Position numbers and translations under genes: made by a program. From NCBI RefSeq assembly GCF_001043955.1, contig NZ_LABZ01000072.1, positions 1 to 46,732 on the forward strand: 46,732 bases of DNA. Direction: 5' to 3'. Under the pieces are notes generated by a model. The model had not been told where the DNA came from. It was given only the letters and a program-made list of their open reading frames with translations, and did not search any database. This document shows, piece after piece, positions 35,273-43,319 of the stretch (position 1 is the stretch's first letter; each line of letters starts with the position of its first letter). This DNA is from Methylobacterium tarhaniae. Its GTDB lineage: Bacteria; Pseudomonadota; Alphaproteobacteria; Rhizobiales; Beijerinckiaceae.

Positions 35273-36370
35273 ATGAGCATCGAGGCCAAGATCGCGGCGA
35301 TCCACGACGAGGACCTCCTGGCCGAGCTGGAAGCGGCCCGGGGCGGGTTCCTGTTCGCGGTCATCGTCGAGCACATCGCCCACCGCCAGGCCCTGCGCGA
35401 CGCCGAGCGGGCGGAGGCCGGCCGCAAGCAGGAGGTCCGCGCCGCGATGGGGCGCGACCAGCGCCGGCGCGACGCGGTCCGGATGGTGATCGAGGCCGAG
35501 CCCGTGACCCCGGACACGATCCAGCACATCCATTCCGTGCTGGCGCTCTGCGGCCTGCCCTACCGCGATCCCGGCGAGGAGCGGGAATTCTTCCGGGAAT
35601 ACGGCCGCAACACGCTCAGCATCCTGGCCGGACGGCTGAAGAACCCGGCGACCGGCCAGATGGAGCTGCAGGGGCTCCCCTACGGCCCCAAGGCCCGGCT
35701 GGTGCTCCTGCATCTCTGCACCGAGGCGGTGCGCCAGCGCAGCCCCACGGTCGAGGTCGCCGACAGCCTGTCGGGCTTCATGCGCGAGATGGGCTTCGCC
35801 GTCACCGGCGGCGAGCGCGGCACCATCCGGCAGTTCAAGGAGCAGCTGCATCGCCTGGCCGCCTGCACGATGCAGATCGGCCTCTGGGACGGGCAGTCGC
35901 GCTCCTCCACCATCACCATGCCGCCCTTCCGCCAGCTCGACCTCTGGCGCTCTGGCGGCCAGGACGGCATCGCCTGGTCGAAGACGGTGCAGTTCCACCA
36001 GGATTTCTACGACAACCTGGTCCAGCACGCCCTGCCGGTCGACATCCGGGCCGCCCGCGCCTTCTCGGGCTCGGCGCGCAAGCTCGATCTCCTGTTCTGG
36101 ATCGGCTACCGCCTGCGCGGCCTGCAGCGGCCGTTGCGCCTGAGCTGGGACACGGTCCACAAGCAGTTCGGCGCCGACAACGCCTCCCTGCGCAGCTTCC
36201 GCCAGGCGTTCAAGGCCGACGTGGCCCACGTCAAGGAAGTGTTTCCGAAGCTGCCGATCAGCCTCGACGAGGCCGGCCTGCAGCTGATGCCGACCGATCC
36301 CGGCACCCTCCTGGTGCCGCCCAAGCCCGCCCGCCGGAAGGCGGCCATCGCGAGGGCCGGGGCGGCCTGA
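35273..36370 (+). CDS. repA: RepA-family replication initiator (plasmid-encoded RepA_C type)
   Basis: 365-residue protein that matches my recollection of the plasmid RepA family (RepA_C). Marks are LPYRDPGEEREFFREYGRNT, then GLPYGPKARLVLLHLCTEAV, SLSGFMREMGFAVTGGERGT, IRQFKEQLHRLAACTM and a late LLFWIGYRLRGLQRPLRLSW with an arginine-rich tail. In plasmids such proteins bind iterons and open the origin. The upstream 700 bases carry iteron-like repeats. Surrounding genes are chromosomal, so the module is an integrated or domesticated replicon. The ATG at 35273 has only a close AAGG; no other in-frame start is better. Not accompanied by parA/parB or repC. Confidence 0.75.
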   Translation: MSIEAKIAAIHDEDLLAELEAARGGFLFAVIVEHIAHRQALRDAERAEAGRKQEVRAAMGRDQRRRDAVRMVIEAEPVTPDTIQHIHSVLALCGLPYRDPGEEREFFREYGRNTLSILAGRLKNPATGQMELQGLPYGPKARLVLLHLCTEAVRQRSPTVEVADSLSGFMREMGFAVTGGERGTIRQFKEQLHRLAACTMQIGLWDGQSRSSTITMPPFRQLDLWRSGGQDGIAWSKTVQFHQDFYDNLVQHALPVDIRAARAFSGSARKLDLLFWIGYRLRGLQRPLRLSWDTVHKQFGADNASLRSFRQAFKADVAHVKEVFPKLPISLDEAGLQLMPTDPGTLLVPPKPARRKAAIARAGAA

Positions 36371-36511
36371 GGGGAGGGCGGGGCGCGCCGATCCCGGTTG
36401 GGCCCTGCGGCACGTCGTGATCCATGGGGGTCGAGGGGGCCGGGGAGACGGCCCTCGATCCTGCGTCCCACGGAACCGCGGCGGACGATAAGGCGGGAAT
36501 GATCCAGCTCT

Positions 36512-36543
36512 GTGGAATATGGAATGTTTCGCATTCATTCCAC
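36512..36543. repeat. Inverted repeat GTGGAAT..GAATG / CATTC-ATTCCAC
   Basis: Left arm GTGGAAT (36512-36518), bulge ATG, GAATG (36522-36526); loop TTTCG; right arm CATTC-ATTCCAC (36532-36543). It lies 140 bases behind repA in an AT-rich island. The GGAAT core recurs in the palindromes before the HARE-HTH gene. No T-run, so not a clear terminator. Confidence 0.6.
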
Positions 36544-36756
36544 TCACTCGTTGAGGGCGGTCCTTCGATCCAGCCGGAGCCGCCGCCCACGCGCGGGCAG
36601 AACGGTCGGGGCCCAGGAGCGGCGCAGGACGTCTCCTCTTCCCGCGCCGGACCGTGTTCCGGACGGGCTCGGCGCGGGAGGGAAGATCCGGGAGCGAGGC
36701 GGCCGCCCGGCGGTGGATCGCGCCCGGACAATCCGACGGACGCCTTGCACTTTTGC

Positions 36757-36813
36757 GGAATATTCCTATTCTGTGCATTCCAGGCTTCGGCAATCGCATG
36801 TCTGGAATATTCC
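36757..36813. promoter_or_regulatory. Paired GGAATATTCC palindromes upstream of the HARE-HTH gene
   Basis: Identical perfect 10-base palindromes at 36757-36766 and 36804-36813, 47 bases apart, the second ending 11 bases before the start codon at 36825. Such sites in front of a DNA-binding protein gene suggest a regulator-binding site controlling it. The gap from 36371 to 36824 holds no supported gene. Confidence 0.55.
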
Positions 36814-36824
36814 AAGAGGCCAGC

Positions 36825-37367
36825 ATGTTCCTGTCGGAAGCGGAAACGGAGGCCCGTCTGGACGACCTGCGGCGCCAGCGCGCCGCCCTCGACCGGGCCA
36901 TCGCCGAGCACGAGCTGTATCTCGACCTCGGCCGCCGCCTCGCCCGGCCGGGCGGCGCCGCCGAACCGGCTCGCTCCGTGCCCGCGCCGGTGGAGCCGCC
37001 GCGGCCGGATCCGGCATCGGGCGCCGCGGCCGGATCGCCGCGGGCAGAGCCTGCCCGGTCGCTCATCCCGGAGCCCATGGTCGCGACCGCCCGGCCGCCG
37101 GCCGGCGACCCGCCCGGCTCCTCGGCGCCCGACGGCGCGACGGCGCGCCAGGAGGGCCGCCGGCTCATCGAGGCGGCGGAGGACATCCTGGCCGAGGCCG
37201 GGCGGCCGATGCATGCCGCCGAGATCTGGGAGCGGCTCGCCGCCCGCGGCCTGACCCTGCCGGGCCACGATCCGGTGGCGGCCCTCAACACCCGGCTGTG
37301 GAAGCGCGCGAAAGGCGGCACCGTCTTCCGCCGCCTCGGCGACGCCGTCTACGGGCTCGCCTCCTGA
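36825..37367 (+). CDS. HARE-HTH domain protein of unknown function
   Basis: 180 residues. N-terminal coiled coil (LSEAETEARLDDLRRQRAAL to LDLGRRLA), a long Pro/Ala-rich linker, then about 60 residues with the winged-helix HARE-HTH pattern: LIEAAEDILAEAGRPMHAAE, IWERLAARG, NTRLWKRAKGGTVFRRLGD, AVYGL. This fold is known from the RNA polymerase delta subunit, eukaryotic ASXL/HB1 proteins and bacterial restriction or chromatin-type proteins. ATG 36825 has AGAGG five bases upstream; ATG 36798 would add nine residues. It follows repA by 454 bases and may belong to the same module. Confidence 0.72.
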   Translation: MFLSEAETEARLDDLRRQRAALDRAIAEHELYLDLGRRLARPGGAAEPARSVPAPVEPPRPDPASGAAAGSPRAEPARSLIPEPMVATARPPAGDPPGSSAPDGATARQEGRRLIEAAEDILAEAGRPMHAAEIWERLAARGLTLPGHDPVAALNTRLWKRAKGGTVFRRLGDAVYGLAS

Positions 37368-37559
37368 ACCCGGAATCGATGCGACAAGCTCGTCTGTCAG
37401 TCTCTGGTCGATGCTGCCCGCGCATCGACCCATTCACCCTTTGACTTGGACCTCTCCCCGGGCCCGCCCCTAGTCTCCCGTCCCGGAACGCCCCTCTCGG
37501 CGCATGCGGGGCGCGAACAAGACGCCGCCGCGGCCCTCGGGCCGCCCGGGAGGAGAGTC

Positions 37560-38885
37560 ATGAGCGCAGTCCTCGGCCTCGCGGCCGCGAAGCGGAGCCG
37601 CATCCGCCTCGGCATCCTGGCGATGCTGTTTTCCGCCACCGCCATCAACTACGCCGACCGGGCGACCATCGCCATTGCCGGCCCGGCCATGGCCAAGGAT
37701 CTCGGCTTCGACGCCGTGACCATGGGCTACGTCTTCTCGGCCTTCGCCTGGTCCTACGTGCTGGCCCAGCTTCCCGGCGGCTGGCTGCTCGACCGCTACG
37801 GCGTGAAATGGGTCTACGCCGCGGCGATCTTCCTGTGGTCGGCCTTCACGCTGATGCAGGGGGCGGTCGGCTTCTTCTCCGGCTTCGCCGCCGTCGCCGT
37901 GCTGTTCTCCCTCCGCCTCGCCGTGGGCCTCGCCGAGGCGCCGGTCTTCCCGGCCAATGCCCGCATCACCGCGGCCTGGTTCCCGTCCGACGAGCGCGGC
38001 ATGGCCTCGGCCTTCTTCAACTCGGCGCAATACTTCGCCACGGTGCTGTTCGCGCCGCTCATGGGCTGGATCGTCCACGCCTTCGGCTGGCAGCACGTCT
38101 TCACGGTGATGGGGGCGCTCGGCATCGCCTTCGCGCTGCTCTGGACCCAGGTGGTGCACGGGCCGCGCGAGCATCCCGGCCTCGGCCCGGCCGAGCGCGA
38201 CGATCTCGAGCGGGGCGGCGCCCTGATGGACATGGAGGGGCGCCGGGCCGAGACCGCGACCCGGGCCGGACGCACCCTGCGCCAGCTCCTCTCCGAGCGG
38301 ATGCTCCTCGGCATCTATGTCGGCCAGTACTGCATCAACACGCTGACCTACTTCTTCCTCACCTGGTTCCCGGTCTACCTGGTGAAGGAGCGCGGCCTGT
38401 CGATCCTGCAGGCGGGCTTCGCCGCGACGCTGCCGGCCCTGTGCGGGTTCCTGGGCGGCATCCTCGGCGGCGTGATCTCGGACCAGCTCCTGCGCCGCGG
38501 CTACTCGCTCACCGCCGCCCGCAAGATCCCGATCGTGTCGGGCATGCTGCTCTCGATGGCGATCATCGGCTGCAACGTCGTCCAGGCGGATGCCCTGGTG
38601 GTCGGCCTGATGGCGCTCGCCTTCTTCGGCAAGGGCATCGGGGCCCTCGGCTGGGCGGTGGTCTCGGACACCTCGCCGAGAGAATCCGGGGGCCTGAGCG
38701 GCGGCCTGTTCAACACCTTCGGCAACCTCGCGGGCATCACCACGCCGATCGTCATCGGCTACATCGTCCACGAGACCGGATCGTTCAGCGGCGCCCTGGT
38801 CTTCGTCGGCCTCAACGCCCTGGTGGCCGGCCTGTGCTACCTCGTGGTGGTCGGCGAGATCCGCCGGGTCGAGCTGCGGCCGTGA
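37560..38885 (+). CDS. MFS transporter, anion:cation symporter (sugar-acid/hexuronate-like)
   Basis: 441-residue permease. The opening NYADRATIAIAGPAMAKDLG and GYVFSAFAWSYVLAQLPGGW, followed by LLDRYGVK, is the hallmark of the ACS branch (GudP, ExuT, DgoT). AVGLAEAPVFPANARITAAW, FPSDERGMASAFFN also match it closely. These carry glucarate, galactarate, hexuronates or galactonate with protons. GGGAGGAGAG gives an excellent ribosome site before the ATG at 37560. A DapA-fold gene lies downstream; enzymes of that fold act on such sugar acids in other bacteria, but this one seems inactive. Confidence 0.87.
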   Translation: MSAVLGLAAAKRSRIRLGILAMLFSATAINYADRATIAIAGPAMAKDLGFDAVTMGYVFSAFAWSYVLAQLPGGWLLDRYGVKWVYAAAIFLWSAFTLMQGAVGFFSGFAAVAVLFSLRLAVGLAEAPVFPANARITAAWFPSDERGMASAFFNSAQYFATVLFAPLMGWIVHAFGWQHVFTVMGALGIAFALLWTQVVHGPREHPGLGPAERDDLERGGALMDMEGRRAETATRAGRTLRQLLSERMLLGIYVGQYCINTLTYFFLTWFPVYLVKERGLSILQAGFAATLPALCGFLGGILGGVISDQLLRRGYSLTAARKIPIVSGMLLSMAIIGCNVVQADALVVGLMALAFFGKGIGALGWAVVSDTSPRESGGLSGGLFNTFGNLAGITTPIVIGYIVHETGSFSGALVFVGLNALVAGLCYLVVVGEIRRVELRP

Positions 38886-38910
38886 CGTCGCCATCCCTTC
38901 CGATCCCGCC

Positions 38911-39087
38911 GTGCGGGGCAGGGGCCTGATCCGCCTCCTCGTCGGTCTCGTCCTCGCCCTCGCGGTCCTCCGCGGGGGCGTCGCCGTGCTGCGCGGCCTG
39001 CTCGGGCCGCCGGCAAAACCCCACGGCGCCTTGATATCGTCGCCGCTCCCTCCACCTCGATCCTTGACGGGAACCGGGACACCTTGA
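38911..39087 (+). CDS. Possible small single-pass membrane protein
   Basis: 58 residues starting with GTG: MRGRGL, then a hydrophobic stretch of about 25 residues (IRLLVGLVLALAVLRGGVAV), then a Pro-rich tail. One membrane segment with positive-inside charge is plausible. No Shine-Dalgarno is seen and no family is recognised, so this is a weak call. Confidence 0.25.
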   Translation: MRGRGLIRLLVGLVLALAVLRGGVAVLRGLLGPPAKPHGALISSPLPPPRSLTGTGTP

Positions 39088-39128
39088 GCGGGCGGCCGCG
39101 GGACGGCCGCGCGAACCCCGATCCCGCG

Positions 39129-39359
39129 ATGCCCCCCTCCCTGGACGCCACCGCGCCGGCCCCGAGCCCGGCCCGTCTCCCCCTCGCTTTCCTCGTCGGC
39201 CGGAGCGCCGAGGGCCATTGGCTCGCCGTCGAGACGCACGGCCTCGGCGGCGGCATCTTCCGCACCTGCCGCGACGCGCTGCATTACGCCGCCGCCGAGA
39301 CCGGGCGCCGGCCCGACGCGGTGCGCCTCGCCAGCACCACCCTGGCCCTCGTCCCGTGA
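39129..39359 (+). CDS. Small conserved-looking protein of unknown function
   Basis: 76 residues from ATG 39129; the frame opens at a TTG at 39084. The second half (SAEGHWLAVETHGLGGGIFR, TCRDALHYAAAETG) has the rhythm of small beta-alpha proteins such as DUF2188 (tryptophan in the first strand, aromatic before a helix). The stop codon overlaps the GTG start of the DapA-like gene (GTGA), so both are probably translated together. No membrane or secretion signal. Role unknown. Confidence 0.55.
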   Translation: MPPSLDATAPAPSPARLPLAFLVGRSAEGHWLAVETHGLGGGIFRTCRDALHYAAAETGRRPDAVRLASTTLALVP

Positions 39360-40261
39360 GATCCGCGCAGGGGCTCGGCGGTGCGCTCACCGCCCTCGTC
39401 ACGCCCTTCACCGCGGGCGGGACCCGGCTCGACGAGCGGGCGCTCGGCGATCTCGTCGCCTGGCAGGTCGCGCAGGGCATCGAGGGCCTGGTGGTCGGCG
39501 GCCCGACCGCCGAGGGGCCGACCCTGACCGAGGCGGAGCGCGACCGGGCGCTGCGCGTCGCCCTCGCGGCGGCCGGGGGCCGCGTGCCGGTGATCGCCGC
39601 GACCGAGAGCAACTGCACCCGCACGGCCATCGCCCGGACCCGGGCGGCGGAGGCCGCCGGGGCCGACGCCACCCTGGCGGTCACGCCCTACTACAACCGC
39701 CCGACGCAGGAGGGACTCTACCGGCATTGCGCGGCGATCGCCGCGGCCTGCGACCGGCCGCTCCTCCTTCACGCCAATCCGGCCCGCACCGGGATCGACC
39801 TCCTGCCCGACACCCTCGCGCGCCTCGCCGCCCTGCCGGGGATCGCAGGCCTGGTCGATGCCGCCGGCGACCTCGCCCGGCTGGGCGTGATCGAGCGGGC
39901 GCCCGGCCCGGACGTCCCGATCCTCTCCGGCGACGATGCCACGGCCGCCGCCCACCGCGCGATGGGCGGGCGGGGCTGCGTCTCGGTCGTCGCCAACCTG
40001 GTGCCGGGGCCGTGCGCCGCCCTGCAGCGGGCCGCCCGGGCCGGCGACCACGCCCGCGCCCGGGCGATCCAGGCCGGACTGGGGCCGCTGATCGCGGCGC
40101 TCGCCCGCGAGACCGATCCGGGCCCGGTCAAGCTCGCCCTGGCGCTCCTGCGCCCGGGCTTCGCCCCCGATCTGCGCCTGCCCCTGGTGCGGCCCCGTCC
40201 CGAGACCGAGGCCGCGCTCGCGGCGGCGCTCGACGCCGCCCGCCCGGGGGAGGCCGCGTGA
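39356..40261 (+). CDS. DapA-fold (DHDPS/NAL family) protein lacking catalytic residues
   Basis: 301-residue barrel protein that aligns end to end with dihydrodipicolinate synthase: LGGALTALVTPFTAGGTRLD, VTPYYNRPTQEGLY, NPARTGIDLLPDTLARL, LSGDDATA. The active site does not match. The Schiff-base lysine (E. coli Lys161) is Val167 in IAGLVDAAGDL; the threonine pair of GTTGES is Pro50-Thr51; the tyrosine of LYNVPSRT (Tyr133) is His139 in LLHANPART. The second tyrosine in PYYN and the arginine in PARTG remain. Aldol chemistry through a Schiff base is therefore not expected; a structural, regulatory or new catalytic role is open. GTG start overlapping the previous gene. Confidence 0.85.
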   Translation: MRSAQGLGGALTALVTPFTAGGTRLDERALGDLVAWQVAQGIEGLVVGGPTAEGPTLTEAERDRALRVALAAAGGRVPVIAATESNCTRTAIARTRAAEAAGADATLAVTPYYNRPTQEGLYRHCAAIAAACDRPLLLHANPARTGIDLLPDTLARLAALPGIAGLVDAAGDLARLGVIERAPGPDVPILSGDDATAAAHRAMGGRGCVSVVANLVPGPCAALQRAARAGDHARARAIQAGLGPLIAALARETDPGPVKLALALLRPGFAPDLRLPLVRPRPETEAALAAALDAARPGEAA

Positions 40262-40461
40262 CCGACCCCGATGACGCCCTGCGCGCCCTCGGACGCGCCC
40301 TCGCCGCGGCACGGTGGCCCCGATCCAAGACTTGCCGATCCACACAGCGGATCGAGGGCGATTTCGGGCTCGGTCGAGCAGGCCTCGACATCGTGTCGAG
40401 GGCCGGCCGAACGGCGAAGACGACCTCACGGAGGTCCCTTCATCCCCCGGCTCCGGGATGA
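40258..40461 (+). CDS. Possible small protein coupled to the DapA-like gene
   Basis: 67 residues from a GTG that overlaps the DapA-like stop (GTGA at 40258-40261). The first 20 residues (MTDPDDALRALGRALAAARW) look helical; the rest is Arg/Ser-rich without pattern and spans a perfect hairpin, CCTCGACA-TCG-TGTCGAGG (40383-40401). It may be the start of a decayed gene. The following stretch to 40582 holds nothing else I can support. Confidence 0.25.
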   Translation: MTDPDDALRALGRALAAARWPRSKTCRSTQRIEGDFGLGRAGLDIVSRAGRTAKTTSRRSLHPPAPG

Positions 40462-40582
40462 GGTCGAGAAGGGGATATACGGTCCGGCCGACCGCCTCGA
40501 ACCGGCCCGGAGGATCGGATCGCTCATCGCGCGACCCACCCGCGGACGGTCCCGCTTCCGGACCGGCGCCGAGATCCCCGGC

Positions 40583-40864
40583 TCAGCCCCCGTCCGCCTC
40601 GTGCGCCTCGCGCACGAAGGCGGCCCGCGCCTTCCCGTCGGGCGCGACATCCCTCGCGCGGCACCAGGCCAGGAAGGCCTCCGGCTCGATCCGGACGCGG
40701 ACCACCGCCACCCCGCTGCGCGACACCTCGCGCTCGACCTGCGTCGCCGACATCTGCCAGGCGGCGTAGCTCTCGGGCAGCCCGGAATCCGTCATCGCCT
40801 CCCGGATCCGGGGATAGTCGCCCGGCTCGTACCAGGCGATGCCGACGCTCCTGGGGCGATCCAT
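40583..40864 (-). CDS. Small conserved protein of unknown function
   Basis: 93 residues, soluble. The pattern (AWYEPGDYPRIREAMTDS, PESYAAWQMSATQVEREVSR, VRIEPEAFLAWCRARD) resembles a small hypothetical protein I have seen in many alphaproteobacteria, with helical N-terminal part and a final FLAWCRARD helix. ATG 40864 has AGAGG upstream. It stands alone on the minus strand; the upstream neighbour ends in its own terminator. No function is known to me. Confidence 0.7.
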   Translation of the reverse strand: MDRPRSVGIAWYEPGDYPRIREAMTDSGLPESYAAWQMSATQVEREVSRSGVAVVRVRIEPEAFLAWCRARDVAPDGKARAAFVREAHEADGG

Positions 40865-40957
40865 GGCCCAGCCTCTCACGGAACACGGGCCGCCAGACCG
40901 CCCGCGCCGGCCAGTGTGGCCGCACCGGGCGCGGACGCAACCGAAAACCTGCCCACA

Positions 40958-40985
40958 GAAAAAAGGCCGCCCTTGCGAGGCGGCC
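40958..40985 (-). terminator. Rho-independent terminator of the holin-like gene
   Basis: Stem GGCCGCC (40965-40971) with GGCGGCC (40979-40985), loop of seven bases. On the minus strand the stem is followed by six Ts. It lies about 170 bases downstream of the holin-family gene and upstream of the small gene at 40583-40864. Confidence 0.85.
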
Positions 40986-41077
40986 CGAAGTCTAGGGAGG
41001 AAACGCCCAAAGAGGGCAGCACCGCCGCGACGCCATCGCTGCGGTGCGAAACCGTTATCTCATGTTGCAATGCACGC

Positions 41078-41091
41078 TGCAATCGATTGCA
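41078..41091. promoter_or_regulatory. 14-base perfect palindrome TGCAATCGATTGCA
   Basis: Perfect two-fold symmetry, flanked by TTGCAATGCACGC on the left and CTGCA on the right, so the TGCA core occurs five times in about 30 bases. It lies between the holin-like gene and its terminator, in a segment that may hold a promoter or a regulatory site. No known operator is recognised with certainty. Confidence 0.4.
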
Positions 41092-41151
41092 CTGCACAAG
41101 AGCCCTGCTCGCAGCGCATGGATGAAGCCCGCGCTGCCAGAGCCGGCCTCG

Positions 41152-41478
41152 CTACCGCCGCACGTCCATCTTCCGCCATCCCCAGGCCGTGAGCATGGCG
41201 GCCGCCACGGCGAAGGGTGAGGCGCCGATCACCGCCGCGATCGCCTCCGAGCCAATCAGCGCAGCGAGACCCTTCACCAGGGCCATCAGCAGCAGGAAGC
41301 CGCTGACGCAGGCGAGAAGCACGATCGCACCGCCCCACAGGGCCCATCCCGAGACGACCCGGGCGATCCGGTCGGCCTCGTCGGAGAACAGCGTGATCTC
41401 CTTGACGGCCAGGCTGCTCGCGAGGCGAACGGCCTCGACGACCAGCCTGATCGTGCTCACCTGCCGGTCGGATCGCAC
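41152..41478 (-). CDS. Phage holin family (superfamily III, Phage_holin_3_6-like) membrane protein
   Basis: 108 residues. An N-terminal amphipathic helix (LVVEAVRLASSLAVKEITLF) leads to two membrane segments (about 48-70 and 76-98) and a basic end GWRKMDVRR. This layout matches small membrane proteins annotated as putative actinobacteriophage holin III, which in Rhizobiales are ordinary chromosomal genes of unknown role rather than lysis genes. GTG at 41478 with GGGAGCG upstream; an internal GTG at 41460 lacks a ribosome site. Confidence 0.72.
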   Translation of the reverse strand: MRSDRQVSTIRLVVEAVRLASSLAVKEITLFSDEADRIARVVSGWALWGGAIVLLACVSGFLLLMALVKGLAALIGSEAIAAVIGASPFAVAAAMLTAWGWRKMDVRR

Positions 41479-41580
41479 AACTCACGCTCCCGCTGCGCCA
41501 TGACCGACCATGACCGAACGTCGTGGCGGCGAGCGGAAACGCCCGAGCTTGACCAGTGTTCCCGCGAGACCGCCTCGCGA

Positions 41581-42060
41581 TCAGGCGGGCTTGAGCGGGC
41601 AGCTCTGGCGGGCGAGCAGCCGCCATTGGCCGCCATCCTTGAGCCAGACCTGCAGAACCGCGATGTAGGAACGGCCGGTCTCGCCGCCAGGCAGGATGTC
41701 GGCGCCATCCCAGACATGGCGGACCATGGCGTTGTCGCCGACGACCTGGATCCACTGTTCCGAGAAGGTCAGCGACTTGTAGTTGGTCTTGCCGGCGAGG
41801 CTGGCGATGAACTGGGCCTTGGTCTCGATCTTGCGGCCGCTGGAATGGCCGTAGCTGAGCTGCGGATGGGTGAGGGCGTCGAGCGTCTTGGCGTCGCCAT
41901 CCACGATCGCGACGCGCAGGGCCTCGAGCTGGCGGGCCACCACCTCGCCCTCGTCCGCGGCCGAGGCCGTCCCCGCACCGACCGCGAGCATCGGGGCTGC
42001 CAGCCCCGCGGTCATGCCCGCCAGCAGGACCCGCCGCGAGCACGTCTCCGTCTGTTCCAT
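41581..42060 (-). CDS. Exported NTF2-like/SnoaL-type protein (DUF4440-like)
   Basis: 159 residues. Twin-arginine type leader (CSRRVLLAGMTAGLAAPMLA, cleavage after ASA), so export by Tat is likely. The mature part is a single cone-shaped NTF2-like domain: EGEVVARQLEALRVAIVDGD, LSYGHSSGRKIETKAQFIAS, QVWLKDGGQWRLLARQ. Such proteins are ketosteroid-isomerase-like binders or enzymes. The pocket has a histidine and aspartates but no assigned reaction. No operon partner. Confidence 0.8.
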   Translation of the reverse strand: MEQTETCSRRVLLAGMTAGLAAPMLAVGAGTASAADEGEVVARQLEALRVAIVDGDAKTLDALTHPQLSYGHSSGRKIETKAQFIASLAGKTNYKSLTFSEQWIQVVGDNAMVRHVWDGADILPGGETGRSYIAVLQVWLKDGGQWRLLARQSCPLKPA

Positions 42061-42214
42061 CGTTTCCCTCCCGCTCCAGGGTCGCCGGGGGATCGATCCC
42101 GCCGGCGCCGCGCCGTCCCGCGCTGTTCGAGCTTAGCCCGAGGCGGGGCATCTGGCCACATGCGGGCCCGGACGGGAGACCGGGTTTCGCCCCGGGGAGC
42201 GGGAGCGCTCGATA

Positions 42215-42508
42215 TCAGGGACGGGACCGGGGCGCTCCGGCGGCACCCGGGCCTGCCGCGGCGGCGCGTGCCGCCGCGTCGAGCTCGCCCTGGCAGGGCG
42301 GACTGATGCGGTCGTAGTTCCGACGCAGGCAGGATTCGATGCGGCGCGTGTTGGGAACGTCGCCGGCGCACAGCGTCATCGCATCCGTCATGCAGGCCAA
42401 GCGCTGCCGCTCCGTCCCTTGAGCATTCGCCCGCTCGGCAGGCACGAGGAGCGCGATCGCTCCGGCCGCTGCCGCCAATGCGACGGCGCGGGTCAACGGC
42501 ATCGACAT
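42215..42508 (-). CDS. Small secreted protein with a cysteine-rich repeat
   Basis: 97 residues. Signal peptide 1-29 (MSMPLTRAVALAAAAGAIAL, cleavage after NAQ or ANA). The mature part has four cysteines in the spacing of one Cys-rich (GLG1/FGFR1-type) repeat: ACMTDAMTLCAGD, then ESCLRRNYDRISPPC. Two disulfides are likely. A Pro/Ala tail follows. GGAGAGG precedes the ATG. Similar short secreted proteins are widespread in Rhizobiales; role unknown. Confidence 0.72.
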   Translation of the reverse strand: MSMPLTRAVALAAAAGAIALLVPAERANAQGTERQRLACMTDAMTLCAGDVPNTRRIESCLRRNYDRISPPCQGELDAAARAAAAGPGAAGAPRSRP

Positions 42509-42535
42509 TCGACCTCTCCGGCTCTTTCCGGCGGG

Positions 42536-43174
42536 TCAACACCGGGCCGCGCCGTCCGGTTCACGGCAAAGCTGGGTTGCGTGGCCGGACGAGCAGGGCG
42601 GCCGGCCGGAGCTGCGCCCGACCCGCACGGCAACACGGTGCGCAATTCGCTTGCTTCGTCCGACATCGGCACCGGGGATCCGGCCGCGCACCTCGTCGGC
42701 GAAGGCGGCGGGCCCGCGCGAGATTCCACCCACGGTGCCGGAGAGGACCAGCACCTGGTCGGCCGGGCTCGCCCAATCGACGCGCCGGACCGCGATCACG
42801 GCGCCGTCGAACAGGCCGCGGGCGAGTTCCGCTTCGGCCAGGCGCCCGCTGGTGAGCGCCCCGACGATCTCCAGGCTGTCGGCGGCAGGGGCGGCGCAGC
42901 TGTGATCGAAGGTGTCGCGCCGGCGAAAGCCGTGGAGGGGCCGCGGCGCTCCTCGACGAAGGCGATCAGCACGGCGACGACCTCGGCCGAGCGCAGGGCG
43001 GGTCCCGCATCGTAGCGGCGGCGGGGGTGGCGCCAGAGGCTGTTGCGCTCCTCGTCGCCGGAGCCCAGCGTGACGATCTCGGTGCGCCGCTCCGGCCCGC
43101 CGCGGGAGCCGTAAGGACAGGGCGAGGGGAAAGCGCACCTCGTGCGGCGGCCTGCGAAGGAAGGGGGCTGTCAT
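42536..43174 (-). pseudogene. Broken fusion of GTA/phage tail genes DUF2460 and DUF2163
   Basis: The frame starts MTAPFLRRPPHEVRFPLALS, like the beginning of DUF2460 (GTA gp12-like). It then loses sense, while the next frame continues RRTEIVTLGSGDEERNSLW and RHPRRRYDAGPALRSAEVVA, again DUF2460. The first frame resumes at PLHGFRRRDTFDH and runs into ADSLEIVGALTSGRLAEAEL and SGTVGGISRGPAAFADEVRG, which is the body of DUF2163 (gp13-like). Two frameshifts and a deletion that fuses two neighbouring tail genes are needed to explain this. The C-terminus is unrelated sequence. It is a remnant, not a working gene. Confidence 0.7.
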
Positions 43175-43319
43175 GGCCAGGAGGCACCCCGGCCAGCGTG
43201 ACTGCGTGAGGAGCAGCTTTCGATCGCACCGCGATCGGGAACAGCTCTGGACGCGGCTCCAAAATTCTGAGCGGATACCGGGTGCGGAATGGCCCGATCC
43301 GTATTGGCATGATCAGATC

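Noticed and set aside
41152..41478. Holin-family gene as a lysis gene of the phage remnant
   Set aside because: This family is common in Rhizobiales chromosomes without phage genes, and the gene lies outside the remnant with its own terminator.
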